Part shown: in pieces, positions 51,701 to 60,700 of the stretch
Layout of the letters: each line of letters starts with the position of its first letter
Numbering within the stretch: the first letter of the stretch is position 1
Source of the DNA: Owenia fusiformis
Taxonomy: Eukaryota > Annelida > Polychaeta > Sabellida > Oweniidae
Direction of reading: 5' to 3'
Assembly (NCBI GenBank): GCA_903813345.2
Contig: CAIIXF020000010.1
Coordinates: 34,149,425-34,213,424 of the forward strand
Length of the DNA stretch: 64,000 nucleotides
The notes under the pieces: generated by a model
The model's input: only the letters and a program-made list of their open reading frames with translations
Database searches by the model: none
Told to the model about the DNA's origin: nothing
Translations under genes and position numbers: made by a program

Positions 51701-54700
51701 CACATCTAAATTGAAACCAGACTGCTATAGATGCCAGTCACAAGAAATCACATTATTTCGAGACATACCCAGGTTGTGATGGAAGAAAAACAACTAATTT
51801 CTAAACAAACCATACTCCAAATGCAGGGGAAAGGAACAGAGTGGATGGTGTCTGGACCCCTCATTTGGAGGATGAAATAAATCAACTTGAAGAACATGTT
51901 CACCTGTCATATTGTATCGAATTGTTATTTTCAGGGGGCATCCACAGTTTCCCTAAGAGACGTGAGTCAGTAGCACGAATCCATTCAATGACAATAGAAG
52001 CTCCAATTACAAAGGTATGTAGTTCAATTACAAAGGTATAAAGTTCAATAACAAAGGTATATAGTTCCTCTTAGTCCAAGTCTACTTATATCTTTGTAAA
52101 ATCATCCAATGACATTTTAGTCAGGTTTGGTACAATAAAGTCAAAGTACATTTAGATTATGTTTTTTGATTGCCATAGCAATTTAGGGTGCCATATATGG
52201 AATTTACAATGCTAACTACACTACTTTCAACATTGTGTATAAACAGTTTTCTTTTCATGAGAACAAATGATTTCATGTTTCCATGACAACAAATGCTGCC
52301 CTCTGAACACATCACAACTGAAAAAGTTGTTACAAAATTCGGGTGTTGCACTTTTGTGTCACCTTGTACCAGAACAACAGTAGTTTGTAATTTTGTTTTA
52401 AAAAAGAGTTTTGATTTCCAGGTTATAAATATCATAAATGCAGCACAAGAAAATAGTCCCATGATGGTGTCGCAGGCATTAGATAAAGTCCTGGAAATTT
52501 TACGTACCTCGGAACTATATTCTCCGCACTTGCAGACCCAGCAAGTGCGTGAAGAGGACCAAATGACGAGTGATTATGTAGGGGGACTTATGACGGTAAG
52601 AAAAAAGAGATGAACTATTTTTTCATCTTTATTTATACAGTAAATCACTCATACCGGAAATATCTTATATTCTTATAGTCTTTAGTCTATATCCTTATTT
52701 GGTATCCATTATGTGTTTCTGGTATACTCTGTTGTATTTTAATTTCCCACTCTTTTGTTTTGCATTTAATTTTCTGGTTTCCTCTCTTGGCTGTTAATAT
52801 CCTCATTTGGTAATCACTTGTTTTGAAATATTCTCAACTGATTTCTGATATCCTCTTTTGTTGTTGTATGATATTGTCTTCTGAATTTTTTTATTTGGTA
52901 TCCTCATCTTGTGATATATATTTTTAAATATCCTTATTTTGATTTTCTACTTATTTGTGTTCCATTCTTTTCTTTTGTTACAACCTGTACTTCTTAAAAT
53001 ATCTGTATATATTATAAATCATTGATCATCGTTGTGTATCCTCTTTGTTCTGAATATTCATCCTAATTGTTCTCACTAAATACACAAGTAAATTTGATAT
53101 CCTCCTAATATATCCATCCATTTGAATATCTTCATTTTCTAAATTATTCATTCCAATTAATAACTTGTCCTCTTTGTAACAACTGTCCTCTTTGTACCAA
53201 TTGTCTTCTTTGTTCCAAATGTCTTCTTTGTATCATTGAAATTCTTTGACTTTTCTCCTCAATCAATTTTTTCAGTAGATCCTTTTTCTAATGTCCTCTT
53301 TTCTACTAACAACTCCCTTTGTTTCAAATGTCCTCTTTGTATATCCTCATTGTTCTTCATATATCCTCGTTGTTCTTCATATATCCTCGTTGTTCTAATA
53401 TTTCAGAATGACAACTACAGGTTCTGTCACTCTCCAGTAATTATACTCTCTTATATTTCTCATCAACTCTAATCAAAATTCACAATCGTCGTGGAATTCC
53501 ACTTAAATAACAACAAAAAATAGAGAAGCTTTTCTATGATTAAAAGTTCATTTACTTGTTAAGAATCATAATCGTAATGATAAATTGTGATCCAAATGCC
53601 ATCTTGTTGGAAATATTTGATACATGGAAAAGTGAAGTAATTTTTGTCAGTTTTCTACATTTTTTTAGGTCATTCTAGTAATGCCAAAGCAACTACTGTA
53701 CTGCTATCTATTTATAAATCAATAAAGTAAATCCTCTGTTAAAAAAGAATACTTTTTAGAAACATAAACAAAGATACCATTGATAAAAAACTGTACATGA
53801 TTTAAAAAGATATAGATTGGAGTTCCACGGTTATTGTATATATTTTGCTTTGTATGTGTAGTACTTGTCTGTCCTATTCTTAGACTTTTAGTTGCTTTTA
53901 CTTTCTTAACGTACCCGAATGCTATAGTGTGACCCGTAACCCAAAACCCATAGAAATAAAACCCATAGAAATAAAACCCAGAATAATTCTGTTAGACTCT
54001 GATCTTTAATTATCAGTTGTATGACCAAATATATTTTATTTATATATTATATATAGCTACCATATACATATCCACCAAATATATACATTCATATAGCTAT
54101 ACACCATCGGGGGTTTCACTAGAATTTCTCAAAACACTGGAATTTCTCACAATGGGCTAAATAAATAGAAACTATAAGCAAAATTAATGGAAATCATGAA
54201 TTTAACATGAAAAACTTGAAAAGTCCCTAAAAACAACAGGCAGTTTTTGTGCATACAACCGGTGAAAATCGCCTGTTGCCTGCTGCTAATGAAACCCCTG
54301 CACCATAACTGCTAAAACTAGTGTATAAGTATTTATAATACATTTTATTTTTTAGTCATGAATGCATGTTGATATTAAATTTTGGTGATAGGGGATGTGT
54401 GAGCCAAAACAAATGAGATATTAAAAGTACTTTTGCACAATTCAATCAATTATCTAGAAAAAAGAAATGCCCTCTGTGGGTCACTAAAAGGGGTCAGTTT
54501 TTTGGTTTTATTTGATCAGAAATAGTTTATCTGTTTTTACTGAAACAGACAAACCAGTTTTATGGCAGAATCATCAATAAATAGGTTTTGAAAAAGTTGT
54601 TTTGGGCTGATATCTACTTGATTAAAAGTATTGACTATCTATTAGTTTTGGCTTATATTGTGTATTGTATTGATACAGGGGTCTGTTACTAAAATTATTA

Positions 54701-57700
54701 TACTCTATCTACTTTCCCTCTGTGTACCTCAGAAATACAGAATGCTCTAGAAATTGAGAATAGGATATATATATTTCAGACCCCTGAGTCTACATATTAG
54801 TATTAATAAAGTCCCTATATCCCCCTCGCCCATTTTTTATTTTGGGATATGATATGGGAAAGGGGAGAGTTTTAAACAGGGTTAATAGCTTTAATTCTCA
54901 ACTCAAATAACCCAAAAATATCTCATAATTCATCATGATATGTTACTTATACAATCAATTATAGAGTTGAATATATTCCTTCTTTTTTGAAATTAAAAAA
55001 ATTAAAAAAATTGGCGGGCCCCGGACGATGAATCGGAGCAAATGTGACCCAGGCATTATTTAGGATGGAAATTTCAGCTATTTGCCCTTGACAGACTATA
55101 TACTATGTTAATACCTTAATTATGCATGCCTTTGTTGTTTGTTTTGTTACATTTCTGCACGGTGATTGGCTTTAACCCTGCATGTTAACCCATACCCCTC
55201 CGCTGGATTACACCTCATGCTGCATTCTGATTGGCTAATATAGCCTCCAAGGTCACTCAGCGAAACAAGTTTTACTCAGGTATTAGTACGATGATATCAA
55301 GCAATGTATTACAATAGCATGCATATCTATGGTACTGATTTTAACTTTTGAATGCTGCAAAAACACGACCATACAAAACTGGTAAAAAAGACTATCAAGT
55401 ACTATACTTGCTCAGGCCCATAGCCAGATTTTTGCCAAGTGAGGGTCAGATGTTTATAAATATTTCAAGGCCTGGTTCAAATTTGACAAAATCAGCTTAA
55501 AATCACTTGTAAACATTTCAGGGGTTCAATTTTGACAACTCTGGCTCAAAATCACTTGAAAATGCTCAAATAGATGAAAAACTGCATGAATTTTGTTTAT
55601 CCATATGAGAAACATAATAGAATGCAAACACTTGTTTGAACCAACCGGAAGTGTTCATATTTCAAAGTGTCATTCTCAAAAGTGTTTGCATATTACCAGA
55701 ATACCTTAATAAGAACACTTTTGAAAGATGGACATTTTGAAATGATAATGCAGGTAATTTATAAAAATCTTAATTTTATTTTTTCACAGGGTACTGTAAA
55801 AAGGCGGTCTTCGTATGGCATTGATGTGAAAACATCGCATGGTGAGAAACAATATTTTATTTGTCAAAGTACACTAAAACCTGTCTTACCCAAATGCTAA
55901 TGAGACTGGCAAAAAGTTCCAATGGTCCACATTTTGAGGCTTTCTAGAATGTCGATTTTTGTCATATTTGGGTTTAGAAATATCAAAGTGTAAAATTTTT
56001 AGATTTTTAGTACCGCCAACTTCATATCTTTGAAACATCAAAGAGGTTACAGAATTATCTGGGGGTGCTGCTGCACATTATTGAGCAGGCCTGCCATATG
56101 TTAGTCTCATAATTTAAATGTATGCTACCTTTTTAGGTCATACCCCCCACATTCCTAAAACTATAAAGACATTGAGTCAGATCCCTGTAGAAATCCAGAA
56201 TGCCACTAGGGACGAGGCGAAGTGGGACTTTAATGTGCTTAACTTAGAGGAAGTTAGCAATAAGAGGTATGTGTAATATGTGACATGTATATGTAATGTG
56301 TGACATGTGTTATGTGTGACATGTGTTGGAGGTATGTGTAATATGTGACATGTATGTGTGACATGTGTTATGTGTGACAAGGCAAAGTGGGACTTCAATG
56401 TTCTTAACTTAGAGGAAGTTAGCAATAAGAGGTATGTGTAATATGTGACATGTATGTGTAATGTGTGACATGTGTTATGTATGATGAGGCAAAGTGGGAC
56501 TTTAATGTGCTTAACTTAGAGGAAGTTAGCAATAAGAGGTATGTGTAATATGTGACATGTATGTGTAATGTGTGACATGTGTTATGTATGACAAGGCAAA
56601 GTGGGACTTCAATGTGCTTAACTTAGAGGAAGTTAGCAATAAGAGGTATGTGTAATATGTGACATATATGTGTAATGTGTGACATGTGTTATGTGTGACG
56701 ATGTAAGGTGGGACTTCAATGTGCTTAACTTAGAGGAAGTTAGCAATAAGAGGTATGTGTAATATGTGACATGTATGTGTAATGTGTGACATGTGTTATG
56801 TATGACAAGGCAAAGTGGGACTTCAATGTGCTTAACTTAGAGGAAGTTAGCAATAGGAGGTATGTGTAATATGTGACATATATGTGTAATGTGTGACATG
56901 TGTTATGTGTGACGATGTAAGGTGGGACTTCAATGTGCTTAACTTAGAGGAAGTTAGCAATAAGAGGTATGTGTAATATGTGACATGTATGTGTGACATA
57001 TGTTATGTGTGACGATGTAAGGTGGGACTTCAATGTGCTTAACTTAGAGGAAGTTAGCAATAGGAGGTATGTGTAATATGTGACATGTATGTGTGACATG
57101 TGTTATGTGTGACGATGTAAGATGGGACTTCAATGTGCTTAACTTAGAGGAAGTTAGCTATATGAGGTATGTGTAATATGTGACATGTATGTGTAATGTG
57201 TGACATGTGTTATGTGTGACGATGTAAGGTGGGACTTCAATGTGCTTAACTTCGATGAAGTTAGCAATAGGAGGTATGCGTAATATGTGACATGTATGTG
57301 TCATGTGTATGTGTTATGTGTGACATATGCATGTGTTATGTTTGCCGAGGTAAAGTAGGGCTTTAATGTGTTTGACTTGGATGAAATTACATGTAATCAG
57401 TAACATGTATGTGTAATGTGTGACATGTGTTTGTGTACTTGTGTAATGTGTGACAATGTTCCACATGTGTAAGCATGAAATGGGGTGAAAAATTTAAATA
57501 ATGATGCCAAAGTAAGAGAAGAATGAACTTATTAATGGAAATATTAACCTTCTGAAAATATCTGTAACCTTTTAATAGTATAAAAATACAGGAAGCCTCC
57601 CCAAGATTTCACCAAAGACCTGACTTTTAAAGATGAAAATTTGCACCACGATACATTCCATAATTTTCTCTCATTTCAGGCCGCTGGTTTATCTAGGGTT

Positions 57701-60700
57701 AAAAACGTTCGCCCGGTTTGGGGTTTGCAGTTTTTTAAATTGTAGCGAAACAGTATTACATAACTGGCTTCAAATCATAGAAGCTAACTATCATTCAAAG
57801 AATAGTTACCACAATTCCACCCATGCGGCAGACGTAATGCAGGCTTCAGCGTACTTCCTTGAACGGGAAAGAATAAAGGTAAACTTTTTTATTTTTTCCA
57901 TGTTTTTATATTGTGTTTTTGTGGAAGGGTTCTTTTTTGTAAAATTGAAAAGCACAGAGTGCAACATTTTGAAACAAATGAAATAAGTATAGAATTTGTT
58001 ATAGTTTTGGAAAATGTAATATTGTTCTTGAAAAATTGTAACTTTGTTTTTGACAAAAGTATCATTTTTTTGACAAATAGTAACATTGTTTTTGACAAAA
58101 ATTAACATTGTTTTTGACAAAAAGTAACATTTTTTTGACAAAAAGTAACATTTTTTTTGACAAAAAAAGTAACTTTTTTGACAAAAAGTAACATTGTTTT
58201 TGACAAAAAGTAACATTGTTTTTGACAAAAATAACATTGTTTTGACAAAAAGTAATAATTTTTGACAAAAAGTAACACTTTTTTGACAAATAGTAACATT
58301 GTTTTTGACAAAAAGTAACATTGTTTTGACAAAAAGTAACTTTTTTTGACAAAAAGTAACATTATTTAAAATAACATTGTTTATGAAAAAGAGTAACAAT
58401 GTTTTTGGCAAAATGTAAATTTTTCTTGACAAAGAGTAACATTATCTTTTCCTGTAGGCAATATTTGACCAGATGGATGAGGTTGCTGCGTTGATAGCTG
58501 CCGTCATCCATGACGTCGACCATCCAGGCCGCACAAACTCATTTCTTGTTAATTCAGGGGACAGGCTTGCTTTCCTATACAATGATCTGTAAGTGTTACA
58601 AACTGTATATTTACAATTCATATATGATTTTTGATGTCACAATAATAAAAACAATGGATATTTCCTGATTTCATCGGTCCACAAAAAGCTTACAGTCGTT
58701 TTTATTATAATTATATTGGAATCATAACAAAGATCCTACGATTTATGGATTTATGGATCGAAAGACCACAATTGCTCTGCAGAACAGAATTTCGATGTTT
58801 TCCATAACTGAAATACTTCGTTCTATTGTGAGCATGATTATGTTTTAGAGCTGTACTGGAAAGTCACCACGTTGCACTCGCCTTCCAAATCACCTCCAAG
58901 GACGATGACGTCAATATATTCAAAAACATGGACAGGTAAATAAGGGTTATGTACCGGGGAGGTTTTGGATATGGGGTTTATCCAGAGGGAGATATGCATA
59001 TCTACCTGAGGGACCGTAGGGACCGAAGGTAGATGTGCATATCTCACGAGGGATGAACCCCATATCCAAACCGACCATACATAACTGCTTTATCCTATAC
59101 CAAGTAGAGTTTTCAGGGGAATATGGCCATTTCAATAATACAAGGTGTAAAAATAAACAAATTATTCATATGCAAAGTCATTTTATTGCATTACCGGAAG
59201 CGGGAAGATATGCACCGGAAGCGGGAAGATATGCACCGAAGCAGGAGATATGGAGGTTCTGGATATGGAAACCTGAAAATCGGGGTACAGGATCTTACCA
59301 ACTTATCTCCCTAAAACTCTACTTGGCATAGGATAAGACCTTTTATCCAAATCACTGATTATTTAAACCAGATTTAATTGAGAAACATTTCTAAATTTTT
59401 ATTGGGTACCCAAGTTCAATTATATTACTCCTGGCCTTTTAGAATTAATTTTGAAATTATTATGAGTACTCCTGAATAATACGATGAGTGGTGCCCTATT
59501 CCATATGCAGTGTATGTGTTTAAATCAAATAACAAATTCCTATGTTAAATTAGCTACTTCTTTAACTATACAGGTATAAATACGCCTCAGTCTCCTCATA
59601 CATGCCTCAGTTACCTCATACCTACCTCAGTTACCTCATACATGCCTCAGTTACCTCATACATACCTCAGTTACCTCATACATACCTCAGTTACCTCATA
59701 CATACCTCAGTTACCTCATACATACCTCAGTTACCTCATACATACCTCAGTTACCTCATACATACCTCAGTTACCTCATACATACCTCAGTTACCTCATA
59801 CATACCTCAGTTACCTCATACATACCTCAGTTACCTCATACATACCTCAGTTACCTCATACATACCTCAGTTACCTCATACATACCTCAGTTACCTCATA
59901 CATACCCCAGTTACCTCATACATACCTCAGTTACCTCATACATACCTCAGTTACCTCATACATACCTCAGTTACCTCATACATACCTCAGTTACCTCATA
60001 CATACCTCAGTTACCTCATACATACCTCAGTTACCTCATACATACCTCAGTTACCTCATACATACCTCAGTTACCTCATACATACCTCAGTTACCTCATA
60101 CATACCTCAGTTACCTCATACATCATAAAATCTCAACAATATATACAGGGTAGTTGGCAATAAAATATGCTAACTACTTAATGTGCGTTCTGTATACATT
60201 AGGATGCATTTTTGTTTGCCAGTTATTATTGCTCCCAGAGTAGTGAATCTGACAGTCTGATTTTTATTTTCAAATTCCCCATTCCTCCGAAGGTGGGACA
60301 TCTCACGCAAACCTTTGAATGATGCATTTTTTTGAAATTTGGGAATCATTGGAACAAATGTGAGATATGGAAAGTAAATTATGTTGTAATGTTTTACAGT
60401 ACATTAATGTTATGTTTTCATAGGGATGACTTTCGGGCCCTGCGACAAAGTGTGATAGATATGGTAATGGCGACAGAAATGACGAAACATTTTGAACATC
60501 TCTCCAAATTTGTGAGCAGCATCAATAAGCCCCCTGGGAGAGAGGAGGAAGATTCTGTACATGTAAGTCTATCTATTTGTGTATGATGATCTACATGGCC
60601 AAACCTACCATATTCTCTGTAATTAGCGCCTGGGGCATTTAGAAAAATCAAAATAAATAAATAAATTTAATGTTAGTGCCTATATTTGAAAGAAGTCCAA

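Noticed and set aside
52157-52613. Minus-strand 101-codon frame and the extended plus-strand frame over exon 11
   Set aside because: The plus-strand frame is exon 11 plus intron read-through and the minus-strand frame is its shadow. Only 52422-52595 is supported.
57806-58432. 208-codon minus-strand frame rich in FCQK/LSK
   Set aside because: Composed of the 22-bp intron 14 array and the complement of exon 14. The opposite strand is the well-supported PDE8 exon.
59602-60163. Long open frames (183 and 173 codons) of [20 protein letters not shown] repeats
   Set aside because: By-product of the uniform 20-bp satellite, which is stop-free in more than one frame. It lies within PDE8 intron 16.
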